From positions 372,001 through 436,000 of the forward strand of contig JABCRI010000994.1 of NCBI GenBank assembly GCA_015143295.1: DNA of 64,000 nt, given 5' to 3'. Positions 43,039-55,199 of the stretch are shown piece after piece. Positions within the stretch are counted from its first letter, which is position 1. Every line of letters begins with the position of its first letter. The notes beneath the pieces are model-generated. The model was given only the letters and a program-made list of their open reading frames with translations. It was not told the DNA's origin and made no database searches. Made by a program: the position numbers and the translations under genes. This DNA comes from Tetracentron sinense (lineage: Eukaryota; Streptophyta; Magnoliopsida; Trochodendrales; Trochodendraceae).

Positions 43039-46000
43039 TCATGTCTTGAACTTGTGGGTTATTTTGCCAACTCCTTCTTTGCAGTCCCCTGCAATCCTCC
43101 TTGCCCCTTCCTTAAGGGTCAAACTAAACCCAGCTGCGCTTTGCTGCAACTCTTGTACTGAACCACTCGCCTTCAAAATAGCAGCATCTTGAAGCTCTCT
43201 GGCCCGTCCGGCAACCTCAGAGGCCCATTCTTTCAAAACCGAAATCAAGTGGACTATCTTTTGGATTATCTTCTCAATTACAGTTCTAGCGTTCCCTCTT
43301 ACCTCTATGGCCATTGCCTTCAGCTTGTCCACCAAGTTCTCAGCCCTGCTGACAGTTTCATTAACTGACTGCTTTCCAGCAGTGAGCCATGTTACTCCAA
43401 TAGAGGTGTCTTCACGGAGGTCATCGTCAACGACAACTTTTATACCGTGCCTCTCCCACCTGTCTCTAGCTTCCTCTAGAGCTTTTGCTTGTTCTCTTGC
43501 TCTTTTTGCCTCATCCTCTGCCCAAGCCCTGAATGACCAAAATGGCAAAATGGAATAAACATAATAAGGATAAAGTATAATGAAACCTGCTCCAATTAGA
43601 TTTCTTGCACAGTAAAGTTTATCCCCATGAAAACAAAAAATGGTCAAATAATTGATAACTTGACAGTGTACCCTAAATTTAAACAAAGTAAATCAGCGAG
43701 TAACATGCTTAATAAATTATACTTGTACAGGGGCAGACGTTCCTAGCAAAAGAAATAGGCGAAAGACACAAAATAATTGCTTCAACCATCATGTATCCTA
43801 GATTGGCATAGAATATAAGACTTGCAAATAGAAGTTATAAGTAAACTGCTCAAACCATTATTGCAATAGCACCAAGCTCAAATCTAAGATGGGCTACCTC
43901 TTCATGCCCTAGCCCAAAAATTGCACTAGTCAGGTTTTCCTAATCATCAACAAATAGGTCTCCTGCATAATCTCTATAGAGTTTAAGGAACTATAAAAGG
44001 CATTTTAAAGGACAGCTAGGATCATTCAATCAGTGTAATATCTGGTGGGCTCTGGCTCAACCAAGGGGCGATCCATTCATTGGAATGCCTAAGTAGACAG
44101 GAGCACATCAGATTGTAAAATGTAGGAAGAATAGAGTTTGGTGCTATGGTGCACCATAGTATCATAACTCTCTATTTGGAAAGAAAAGCAATTGCTTCCT
44201 TACCTGGCCATGGACAAGGCTTTCCGCTCAACTTCCAGCTCATATTGTAACCGAGCAATGGTCTGGTGTTCACTTTCTGTTTCTTTCCGAAGCTTGTTAA
44301 TCTTTTCCCTTTCAAATGATATCTCCATCTTATTACCCATAAGGCTCTGCAACTGCTCCTCCACCTCATGTCTTAACCTTGACAGAACCTCCATTTCCAT
44401 TTCAACAGCTGCCCGTCCCTTCATTAGGGCATTATTTTCTTCCTCTCTTTCAGCTCTTAACATTTCCAATTCCTGCCTCGCCTCTTCAGCCAATTTCTCA
44501 ACAGCATCTATCTTTTCCCTTTCCATGGCAAGCTCCTTCTCGAAACTTGCATTGACATCCTTCTCAACTTGAGCTACTAGAGCACTATGGGCTGCGACGA
44601 CAGTTTCAGCCATTGACTCTGCTTCAATACGTGTGAACTCCTCGCTAACAATGTCAGCTGCCTCACCAGTCGCAAGAGCAATAGCAGCTTGAGCTTTCGT
44701 TACTGGTTTGTCTGGTTGAAACAATCTTGTGTAACCTATCAGAAAAGTAAAGTAATTGCATGGTTTAAAAATCAAATTGAAGATAGAAATATATTTCTAA
44801 AGCAGTTACAAGGGAAAACAACATTATACCAAAGGCAAGTGGTATGATCCCCTGATCTCCAGCAGAAAGATCAGCCACAAGTGCAGGCCAGGCATCTGGG
44901 TTTATCTTATCGATGTCTATAAAGCCAGAACGTTGATACAGTATCTAGCCATGAAGACACAGGTTTAATCAACTGAGAGTCTATCAGATATGTCACAAAT
45001 GCCCACAACTAGTGTCTGAAAATAAATTAATCTTCAAAGTTAACAACCTTTCGATCAACTTCTGGTAGTTGTCTTTCGTCTAGGGCCATCTTCCAACTCA
45101 CAAGATCTTGGCGTGAAAGGGGGCTGCAGTGCAAAAGCTTGATCAACAAAAAGAGTTAAAACTGTGTGACTGGACTTGGACACAGCACTGTTTGTCGAAT
45201 ATAAAAATCACAGAAAATCTGACAAGCCAAAGCAACCATGCAGGTATATGATGATATTAAAAGATAATAATATTAATCAATACCAGTTCTCAGAAGCAAA
45301 TAAATATGTATGAATATCTAATTATAGATAAAAATAAACTAAAATTGCATGGTATATAATGTACAAACACACCCACAAGAAAAAACAAGACTAATAAGGT
45401 TTTTTTTAAAACCACACTACGATGATTGGTTGACAAGGCACTTTGGAAAAAAGAAGTGTCCTTGTTACATAGGCTCATAACAGTCAGCCATATAATGGTT
45501 TTTCCCCCAGAAGATAGTGCAACCTGGGAGGAACGCTAATATCTAATAAAATATAGAAAGAGAAACATAGCATACTTGTATTGCTAGGAGCACTTGAGTA
45601 ATCACCTTTCAGGGGAGAAGAAGAAGGAATTCTGCTCTTCATCTAAAGAGGAAAGTATATCACGTCTTGAAAGCTTGCTTGCGATAAGTCCAGCTTCTGC
45701 CAAGCCTGCAATGTCCAATTCGTTTAGAAACTGTATTGCAAACTCGAACAAAACCCGTCAAAGCAACAGGAAGACCTCTTCACGAACATTATACAATCCT
45801 AAAGTTCAATACTGGTTGAACTCTAAGCATGAAAATCCTTCTTCTATTTTTTTTTACTGGTAAAATCCCTATTTCCTCACCTTGAATAACAGCGAAGTCA
45901 GGGTCTTCTGGTGTAATATCATCAAATGCAAGTTCAGTAACATTCTCTATGTACATTGCAGGATATACTTTTGAAACTGTGTTCCTACATGGAATAGAGG

Positions 46001-49000
46001 AGTTCACCATCACAAATTCTAATAATTAAAGATTTACATTGCTCCCAAAAATCCTTATTAGCTATTCAGGTGCTCATCCTACACATCATGGAAATAAGAG
46101 ATATGTATACCTCGAAAGAGCACTGCTTGCAGTAACCAACCAACGAGCATACTCACGACGGGTACAAAGATCACTAGGTTGAACATCAGCCTCAATGACC
46201 TGAAAAGATGAAAGATACAAGAAATTCATATTGCTGAGTTCAAATTACCTATCTTGAACTCTCACACATTCAAGACAATTCGAGTTGAATATTTGCATTT
46301 CATGTTCTTGCACAATATACATGGTCTAAGCTTATACGTTATCGTTTTAGACTTCCAATAAGGCAAAGTCTTCTCAAGAGGAACAATCATTTTCCCATCA
46401 ACCAGGGTTGAATGATCATGGCTGAGGAAGATGCAGGAAATGTAAGAGTGATAAGAAATCATCCGTAGACCATAGAAATCAAATACTTCTACAAAATATA
46501 TTCTCCTTTTACCACAAATATGATGAGGCAATTCCAAGAATTCTCCCTTGCAAAAGAAGACATCCTTAGGATGTTTCCCCATTCTTTAAACTTTCCTTCT
46601 TCAAAAATCTACTCATACATTATATGACATGTAAGAGAACTTACTTATACACAATAATCATATGCATGGAATGAGCTATACTATCAAATAGAAATGCAAG
46701 AAACAATAATATACATTTGTGCCATTTCGCTAGCTTAATGCCTATTACAAGGGCAAATGGAGCTTTACATAACAGTGAAAAAAAGAAAGTGGAAGGATTT
46801 TAATAATTAAAAATTATTAGACACAGAGCATATCCAGTGACCAGCTCTGAAATATATAGTCAACTGCAGAATTGGGAACACAGAATTACCTTCAAAACTT
46901 GCAATGCTGCAAATGCCTGTCCCTGAACTGGATCAATAACTGAAGGAACCAAAACCTTTCCAGGAGGCACCTGTAGAGCTACAGAAAGTAAAGATGGAGC
47001 AGGTATGCCTGCTGAGGAGAAGGCTTTCTCACAAATTGGCCACTCAAATAATGATCTGCTTTTATCAATCTCGCTATCACCATTTCTATCTGGTTCATTT
47101 GCATTTGGATTGGCCAATGCTGACATTGAAGTTGTTCCAGATGACCCATTTTCACTTAATGTATGCGCTTCTTGAGCTAAACTAATGCTCTCAGTTTGGA
47201 CCTGCCGCGTTATGCTCAGGTGGAAATCTTCTTTAGTTGAAGACACAACTTGGGTTTCTACAATCACATCTGGGTGCAAACTGACGGGACTATCAAAAGC
47301 TAAAGGCTCACTAGGAATTTGGGCAATAGAACTAGAAGAAGAATCCAAAGGAAGGTTGGAATTTTCTATTTTTCTTGATCCAGAAATTCCCTCCTCATGG
47401 TCAGTGTCAAGATTTGTTGAATTAGCATCAGAAAAAGATGGGTTAGTGAGGTTGACCATAAACAGGTTCTCTTCGAGTTCAATAGTTGATTCTGGCGTAC
47501 CGGCAGTATGAAAACCATCCGAACCTTTAAAGCTAGATGCATCAGAAGAACCATCAACTATATCAGATTCAAGCATTTTAGGTGAGCTTGGACTAGTGTT
47601 GGAAGCTACTGAAATGTCATCAGATCTAACTTTCAAATCTTCTTGACTAAAAGCGTTGTTTATGGCATCAACACCATTAGAGGTGTATTCATCGTTTTGA
47701 ATTAATGAGGCCCCAGCATTGATGTTATTGCCTGGGACGCTTTCGGAAGTAGCTTCAGTAATTTCTGGAGATGAAAAATGATCTGCGTCTATACTTGTCT
47801 TGCTTTCAGGATTACAATCATTTAGCAGGCTTCCTTCATCCAGCACCACAATGTTTCCCTCATTTCCGATCTGTTCATCTTTATCATTCTGTTCATCGGA
47901 AGCCAATGACTGTTCCTGCTGTGCTGTCAAGGGTTCCATCTGCTTTTTTAGTCCTGTATACACCAAAATATACACATATGACTAAACAGTAGTGAGAATT
48001 TAGATATTCCCAGCCAGCTCTTGTACTGCTTCACCAATACAAATAACAAAGATGCCCAGAACCAAGCTGAGAGAGAAACATGTCACAAATACTCAAATAC
48101 AATGCTGTCATAGAGAGAAATTCTAACCAAAACTTACAAACAGTGACTAGAAAAGGGTATCGATGAACCCAATTGATGGTTATGATTTATAAACACCTAA
48201 CATGACATTTTTTGTTTTAACTTCATAACAGCATACCAGAAGTATTCCTCTTGCTTAGAGATAAAGATGCAAAGGCAATGCCAGCAGCAAGAAGAACAAC
48301 AGCCACTCCTGCTCCTACAATCCCTGAAAGTAAATTACTACAAAAGTGTCATTAGTCTACCAAAAACCTAAAGCGCCATAAGCAGCACAGCATGGATAAA
48401 TAAAAGAAAGTGATGTCTTTCACATTTGCACAAACATAACAGATTTCACATTGCAACAAGTTAGTCAAACCAAAGCAACAAACCTACAAATTTTCTTGGA
48501 TATTGTTACATCCCATATACAGATACGGCAGTTTCAATCAATATAAATCCATCCACAGTCCAAGAATACATGTATATTTTCAATATAAAATCCAGTTCGT
48601 GCTCTTGTTGTCCTTCTGAGCCACAAGAATTTCAATGAAGGCAATCAAAGAAATAAGCTATTTTTTATTCCCTAATACTAATTGGTACATACTATCTTTC
48701 AAGCTTCCTCATTAAGCATCCAATACTGAACTTAAAGAAATTCATAAAATAATTACCTCCAAACCCTCGCTTCTTCTGAGAATCACCAGAATCCTCACTG
48801 AACCATCCAGAAAGAGCATCATTCGACGAGTCTGAATTCGTCCACGAATTTCCAGAATTACGCCGCTCCGTTCCATCTCCTTCACTCCCAGCACTTCCAG
48901 CAGCAGAGAACGAACGAATTCGACGATCTACCGTCCGAACATGCGTCCGAATAAACACCAAAGAAGATTTCCTTAATTTAAACCCTAATCGAAGCTGAAA

Positions 49001-49033
49001 TGAATTCGGCGAAGTAGTCAAAAGAGACGCCAT
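43039..49033 (-). CDS. SLH-domain chloroplast protein (complete, ten exons)
   Basis: Exons: 49033-48757, 48323-48237, 47953-46890, 46199-46111, 45984-45881, 45705-45606, 45123-45048, 44944-44830, 44735-44204, 43528-43039. All GT-AG, phases close to 2934 nt, 977 residues. The N-terminus is Ser/Arg-rich, like a chloroplast transit peptide. Exon 2 encodes one membrane helix (GAGVAVVLLAAGIAFASL, about residues 95-115). Exon 3 is a 355-residue acidic Ser/Asn/Glu-rich region of low complexity. Exons 4-8 (about 477-637) carry S-layer-homology-like repeats: CTRREYARWLV, LAFDDITPEDPDF, GLAEAGLIASKL, FIDIDKINPD. Exon 9 (638-815) is a long coiled coil. Exon 10 is amphipathic helix. This architecture matches Arabidopsis At5g23890/At5g52410, predicted thylakoid proteins of unclear function. 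An envelope or thylakoid anchor is inferred, not shown. Confidence 0.92.
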
Positions 49034-49640
49034 ATTCACTGGAAAAAGCTCTCCTTCAAAAGAATCTCAAATTGCGAAGAAGTACGTCCAATATTAATGG
49101 CGATTGAATTGATAAGCTCGAATTGCAGAGCTTGGAACAAGTTCTAGGGTTTGGTGCTCAGTTATTTGGAGAGTACGAAGAAATTTTCCTTCTTCCACGT
49201 AGAGAGAGAAAATATTGCTACAAGTGGTGAAACGGTAGCTCTAGTATTTCTTCACTGATATATTTATCTAGTCTATCCATCTCTTCGTTAATTTTCCGAC
49301 CCCCGGGTATCAGATTTCAGACACCTGATTCGTTCTTCAAATGACTAGATAGTCTATATCTTTTCGAGCAATGACAATCATGTCCTACAATCATTAACTG
49401 ACAACAATGCCCTCATTCTTTCTTATGTTTTACCGAGTAGGGCGGGGGGCCGCCGGAGGAGTTAGAGAGTTTGCGATCCCTACTGGCCTTCATCAGGAGG
49501 ACTAGGGTTTCAATCTTGTGGTTAGGGTGCCATTGTTCTCCTCTGCAACTGCGAGGGTGTCGAGACAGCGCTGTCTCGGTGCCATCTTGCAAGATAAGAG
49601 AGAGATAGGGTCAAGGAAATTTCAAGCTCTTTTTCTTCCA
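49034..49640 (-). promoter_or_regulatory. SLH gene 5' leader and upstream region
   Basis: AAACCCTAG (telo-box-like) is present on the minus strand at about 49144-49152. No TATA box was fixed. From 49430 a GC-rich stretch (GGGCGGGGGGCCGCCGG) is unlike its surroundings. Confidence 0.4.
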
Positions 49641-49659
49641 TTTTTTATTTTTAGCAGTG

Positions 49660-49797
49660 ATTAGCATACCTGAGAAATGGATTTTAAAATCAAAGGCTGG
49701 ATCTCATTGGTCCATGCCTCCTCCTTCTTAAATACCCATCACAATTGGGGGGCATGGATCAATGAGGTCCAGCCTTGGCTTTTAAAATCCATTTCCA
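49660..49797. mobile_element. Fold-back MITE
   Basis: Arms 49674-49718 and 49751-49797 are inverted copies (AAATGGATTTTAAAA, GGCTGGA, TCATTG, TCCATGCC) about 45 bp long with few mismatches and a 32-bp loop. A half-copy lies at 24327-24412. Confidence 0.7.
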
Positions 49798-50365
49798 GGT
49801 TTTTTGTCCAAGACAAAAAATTCCTCCATCCCAACAATGAAAAGTGAAAATTTGATTGAGGGTATGTGAGTTTTGGCTGAAATTCTATATATGGGTTTTG
49901 TTGGAAAGTTGGTGTGGATCTTCTCGTTATAACCCTAGATATATAAAGAGTTTTCTTTGAGGATGCGAGGTAATGGGGTTTTTCGAGGGTTTCGTAAGAG
50001 GGGTTTAGAGAGCTACTGTACACTGTTTTCTCCTGTATTCTTAGTGGATTTCTTACCGTTTTCTCCCGTGGACGTAGGCACTTTGCTGAACCACGTATAT
50101 CTTATCTCTTTTGTGCGATTGCTTGATTTCTTGTTTTTTTATTTCTCTAGATTTGTCGAACTGGTTATAACAGGGTTCTCCCCTTCATATTCAAGAGAGG
50201 AGAAGAACAATTCGAATTTTTTAGTTAAGGTGGCATTTTTTTTTTTCCCGCATATTTTCTTCGTAGTGTTCTTCTTTTACAATCCAAGTGATAAATACTT
50301 AAAGTGTATCCTTCCCTTCAATCCACGCTTTTGGGATCCGTAGTTATGATTGGGTACACATCAAT

Positions 50366-51062
50366 TGGTATCAAAGCCTAACACCATGTCTCGTATTCGA
50401 GTCACAGAAATGGCTACATGGGAAGGCTATGAAAAAATTCAGAGAATTATCCCGCCTCATATTGAAAAACGCCGCGAAAAGAGCTAACCTAGGGAGGGCT
50501 ATAAAAAAACCTTAAGAATTACCCCATCCTAGACTGAGAGTCGTCAATGACGTCAGCTGTAGGAGCGTGGTGGTATGTTATGATCCAAGTGATAAATACT
50601 TAGATTACATCATTTCCATTAGTTCAGACTATATAGGATTAGTGGTTGTGTTTGGGTACGCATGATACCAATTGATATGCACCTAGACGTAACTATTGAT
50701 CCCAAAAGCCCGAATTAATGAGAACGGCGTAATCTAAGTGTTTATCACTTGGATCATAACATACCCACTATGCTTTTGCAACCAACGTCTTGGGCGGCTC
50801 TCACTCTAGGATGGAGTAATTCTCTGAATTTTTCCATAGCCCTCCCTATATAGGTAGCCCTTCTTACGGTGGTTTTCACTCTGAAGCGGAGTAATTCTCA
50901 TGATTATTTCCATAGCCCTGCTTGTATAGGTAGCCATTTCTGTAGCGACTTTCACTCTGAAGTGGGGCAAGTCTCAAGATTTTTTACATAGCCCTCCCAA
51001 GTAACCATTTTCGTGACTCGAACCCAAGACGTGGTGTTAGACTCTGAAACCAATTGATGAGT
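50366..51062. mobile_element. Large fold-back element, about 697 bp
   Basis: Outer ends CATCAATTGGTATCAAAG (left) and, inverted, CATCAATTGGTTTCAGAG (right) pair, as do CGAGTCAC motifs further in. The inner arms GTATGTTATGATCCAAGTGA (50573-50609) and 50728-50765 are inverted over about 37 bp. Between arms the right side has three tandem units of about 80 bp (CACTCTGAAG...CATAGCCCT, 50795-51005), matched by diverged inverse copies on the left. No ORF. Confidence 0.7.
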
Positions 51063-51185
51063 CTAGTGGTGTGGCGTTTACAAGCCCGTCATCAATACCA
51101 ACCTATATATCCCATCTCATAACCAACCTAGATCGGAAGCAAAAAAAAATCAACCTAGATAAATGATGGTCGTGGTGGGCTAATC

Positions 51186-52719
51186 TATCACACACCTAAT
51201 AAATTCTCACGTGCCCAAGAAGGTGCACCGTACACCATAGATCAGCGCTACATGATAGAAAATCGTTGAATAAATATAGAGATGCTCTATCTAGAGAGTC
51301 TTAGAGTCATTTTACAATTAGTTTGATTCAATTCAATCACGTGAGATAGTCTTAGAGTCCTTTTACAATTAGTTATCCACTTGTTTCCTTATTTAAGTAG
51401 TTGTAACTCCGTTGGAGGTCATTGATTTATTGTTTATTTAATGAAAGATTAGGAGAATTGTCATCTCGAATAGGCTATTAGGAGATTTACCATCTCCAAT
51501 AGGTAGTTTTATACGTAACAAGATTCGGGTTCATTACAACTGGTAACAGAGTCATGATTACTTGTAAAGAACTTGAAGAAATAATCGTTGTTGTTGAGGA
51601 ATTCATCGGACTCCTTGCAATAATGATAGAGGCATTAACGGTGAAAGTGGATATAATAATGTCTTCACTGGAGCAAAAGAGAGACGATCAGCAAGGGGAG
51701 GCTAGCCATGCCAATCTTATAAGAAAATGCAATCACAGTGTTCATCTAAAACCAATAAGGGTTGATCCCCCAAGATTTGATGCCAATGATCAGACAAGAT
51801 GAATTTTTTTAGCCGAACAATTCAAAAACTATCACCATCTAGATGATGAACAGATGATTGAGATTACCGCTATCCATCCATAAAAACGATGCTATTCCAT
51901 ACCAATGGGTGATGTCCACCATCAGAGTTATGTCATGGAGTCAATTTAAGCGAGTGATTTGTGTTCGTTTCCGCACACTTGACACTGAAAAAGCCTAATA
52001 GAGCATTATCAAAATTGCAGCAAGTTTCGAGCGTACGTGAATATCAATCCCAATTTGAGCGATTGTCCAACCAAGTCCCACGACTTCTAGAACCGTATCT
52101 CACAGGTTATTTTGTTTCTGAATTCCGTGATGACATTCAGATTGTGATGAAGATGTTTTCCTCAACCGCGGTTAGTCAAGCGTTTCAATTATCTCTACCA
52201 TACCATGAGGAGGCAACAACAATAAGATAGGAACCCGTGACCAAGAATCACTTGGCTATTGGAGCACCCTCCTAAAAAACAGTTTACACCAATCGAAATG
52301 GGAGAACGACCCAAAAAGGGGCGTTGCTATAATTGTGATGAAAAGTATGTAAAGGGGTTGAGCGACACATGAAAATCTGCTTTCAAAAAATAATGAGGGT
52401 GCCCATATTTCAATCCTTGAGGACAAGGATTATTTCAAGGCGCAGGAGTGTTACACACCTAATAAATTCTCAAGTGCCCAAAAAGGTGCACCATACACTC
52501 TAGATCAGCGCTACATGATAGCAAATTCTAAATAAAGATAGAGATGCTCTATCCTCGGGAGTGTTAAGAGTCCTTTTACAATTAGTTATTTAAGTAGTTG
52601 TAACTCATTTAAAGGCCATTGATTTATTATTTCTTTAATGTGAAAGATTAGGAGAATTGTCGTATCGAATAGGCTATTAAGAGATTTACCATCTTGAATT
52701 GGTATGTTTATACGTAACA
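51186..52719 (+). mobile_element. Short deletion derivative of a Ty3/gypsy element
   Basis: Terminal repeats 51186-51520 and 52449-52719 align (ACACACCTAATAAATTCTC at one end, TACGTAACA at the other). TGGTAACAGAGTC after the first repeat resembles a tRNA-Met PBS. The interior holds gag-like pieces only (about 51554-52400: SVREYQSQFERLSNQ, then a C-x2-C zinc-knuckle remnant). Pol is absent. Clearly broken, with several breaks. LTR divergence of roughly 10-15% by eye suggests a few million years. No clear target duplication. Confidence 0.8.
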
Positions 52720-52885
52720 ACCTTCGGGGTCGTTTCTTAATCATTGTCATATGTGGTACGAGTATGCTACTAAATAACACTCTTCTTAGGCTGAAGATTG
52801 CTTATAAATTTGAACCAAAAAAAAGAAGATTGCTTATAAACACCCCCCTTTTTTTTTATTAATGGAAAATAATCACTTTCTCGGT

Positions 52886-53620
52886 AGGGGCGGAACTAGG
52901 GGCCATGCCCCCCAAAATTTTTATACTTCCTTCACGTTTTGGTCTGAAGTAGTGAGCCCCACAAATTTTTATATATTTTTTTAAGTATACTTTTTTTTTT
53001 AGGTAAATAAAAAAGGGACTCCGGAGTGGCGTCACACCCCATAGGCACTTGGCCCTGGGTTGACAGGTTGACGTCCAAATTTAAGCCTGCCCATAGCAGG
53101 CACCTACCACCCAAGTTTTTGTCATATTTTTGGCATATATATATAGTGGCCCCACGCCACCTAATTTTTTTGTCATATATATGGTGGGCCTTCAATGAAG
53201 TCCGGTTATGCCCTTTAGATTGCCAAATGTCCCTATTAACACCCTTAGCTATGGTTAAAATTTGCCCACTTTGAGGGTTCACCTACTTATCCTTAGTGTT
53301 TAGAAAAAAAAATTAAAAATTTTAACCTTAGGAATTAGTGAATTTTAATTATGGTTTAAAAAAAATTGATATATTTTTTTTAAAATCAACGTAAGTGGGT
53401 GGATCTTAACCACAGTTAAGGGGGTATCAATAGGGACATGTGGCGTCCTCAAGGACATTACTGGGAAAAAAATTCTCAAAATAATAAAAGAACCCAATTT
53501 TTTTTTTTTAGGGCCTACGCCCGAACCCCCAAGTTTCATACCCTCAAATCCATTAGCTTTTTATACACGTGTATTCCCCCCCCCCCCCCTCTCTAATAAA
53601 AAATTCCTGGCTCCGCTCCT
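52886..53620. mobile_element. MULE-like MITE relative, about 735 bp, degenerate
   Basis: Ends AGGGGCGGAACTAGG and, inverted, AGGAGCGGAGCCAGG. Interior CCCCCCAAAATTTTTA resembles the copy at 20588. 14 C at 53576-53589. The target duplication is not clear. Contains TTAACCATGGTT-like repeats also seen at 24100-25000. Confidence 0.6.
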
Positions 53621-53678
53621 GCTTATAGGTGAAGCGAAGAGGTGCGTCTCAGCTCCCCTTTTCTTGCTACGTTTCCCC

Positions 53679-53798
53679 CTTTAAGCTCCGGTTAATTGTG
53701 GTTAGGATTCAGTCACACTTAAGGTTCACCCATCCCGCCTTTAAGCTCCGGTTAATTGTGGTTAGGATTCAGTCACACTTAAGATTTACCCATCTATC
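53679..53798. repeat. 60-bp tandem duplication
   Basis: CTTTAAGCTCCGGTTAATTG and the rest of a 60-bp unit occur at 53679-53738 and again at 53739-53798, almost identical. Confidence 0.9.
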
Positions 53799-53799
53799 C

Positions 53800-55130
53800 T
53801 TTGTTTTTAGAAAAAGAAAATAAAAAATTTAATGATGGGCTTAAACAATTTTAACCCGAGTTCATGTTGAGTTGAAGGAGTGGCTATGTGAGAGTGAGGA
53901 GCGATAGTGGAAGGAACTATGGCTCTTTATTAATAAGGTTAGACATATAGAGTATACCATGACTACAACCGGCGTGTTGGCACCATCATATTCCTTAAAC
54001 GGCACTCAAAAAATTATTGTACTTTATATTTTTTCAAGCTGTAGGGCCTTAACAAAAAAAAAAATATATATTTGTAGGGCAAAGCCAGGGTATGTTTATT
54101 GAGATAGGATCACCGATCACAGCCATGTTTATCACGGGCACTAAAACGTAATGTCAGTTTTGGCTTTAACTTCTTGCGTGTAAATGTGTCCAGCAGCTCA
54201 GCTGCTGAAGCCCAAAAACTTAGTATGACAATTTTTAGTATTTATTTTTTAAAAAACTAAATTATATTAGCATTAATTAACTTTGCTTATGACACTCGTG
54301 TGGTTACTTTTTCAAAATATGTATTTCATAAAAGATGTTATATTATATAGGAGTGAATCTTAATTACGAATGTCAAAGAAAACATGTGGCGAGCTTGAGA
54401 GGTGTGCTTGTATCACCCAACTGAATATGCAATGCATATTATCACTCTCCTAGTTAAATACCTTCCCAGTTATACAAAGAATGATGCCCAATAATAGTTA
54501 ATTTGGCCAGTGGAGCTCTTGCTTATTCATACCCGGTTGAGATTAGATCCTTAGACCTCTTCTATTAAAGGCCACACCCCTACCACTCATGCAAGAGGTG
54601 ACGGTAACTGTTTTGCCTATTTAAAATGCTAATAACAAAATTTTTTCCCTATTTGTCAGAAGCAAATTGGTTGCTCTAACCCTAGCTGCAACAACCAGGA
54701 CATTCTTTTGAAAGAAGCCAAAGCAGTTGGTGGGTTTAGAGTCCAACAACTTTTATTGATCAGGGTGTTTTTTAAAAGCTGCTCAAGATCAACTCGTCTA
54801 TAAATGAGGAAATGGAGTTTGAACTTTTAATGAGCTCAATTAAAATTTAATTAATTAAAAAATAATAATTTTAATGAAAGTATTTTGATTATACATTTAT
54901 ATAAAATATTATTTTTATATGTTTAATATATAATTTTTAATAAATATATATCTATATATAAACAAGCCGATGATAAAAGTGTTCAAAGCTCGGCCAGTTT
55001 AGTTAAACAACTTCAAAAACGTGTTCAAACTTATTTGATAAACAAGCCGAGCTGTTATCGAGCTGAGCTTGAGTCGAGTTCGAGCAAGCTCGCGCCAACT
55101 ACGGGGCAATTAGCGGTTCAAATTAACTGA
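53800..55130. other. Intergenic, repeat debris
   Basis: 53860-53930 is a diverged copy of the repeat at 25436 and 26400. About 54750-55105 is a GAGCTCGAG-type repeat. The rest is AT-rich with no recognisable gene. Confidence 0.45.
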
Positions 55131-55199
55131 AAAATTATGGTTTGTAAAACTTAGAAAAGTGAAAGGGCATTATGGTAGTTTGACAATATATTTGAACGC

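Noticed and set aside
47185-47511. 108-codon plus-strand ORF
   Set aside because: Shadow of the long SLH-gene exon 3.
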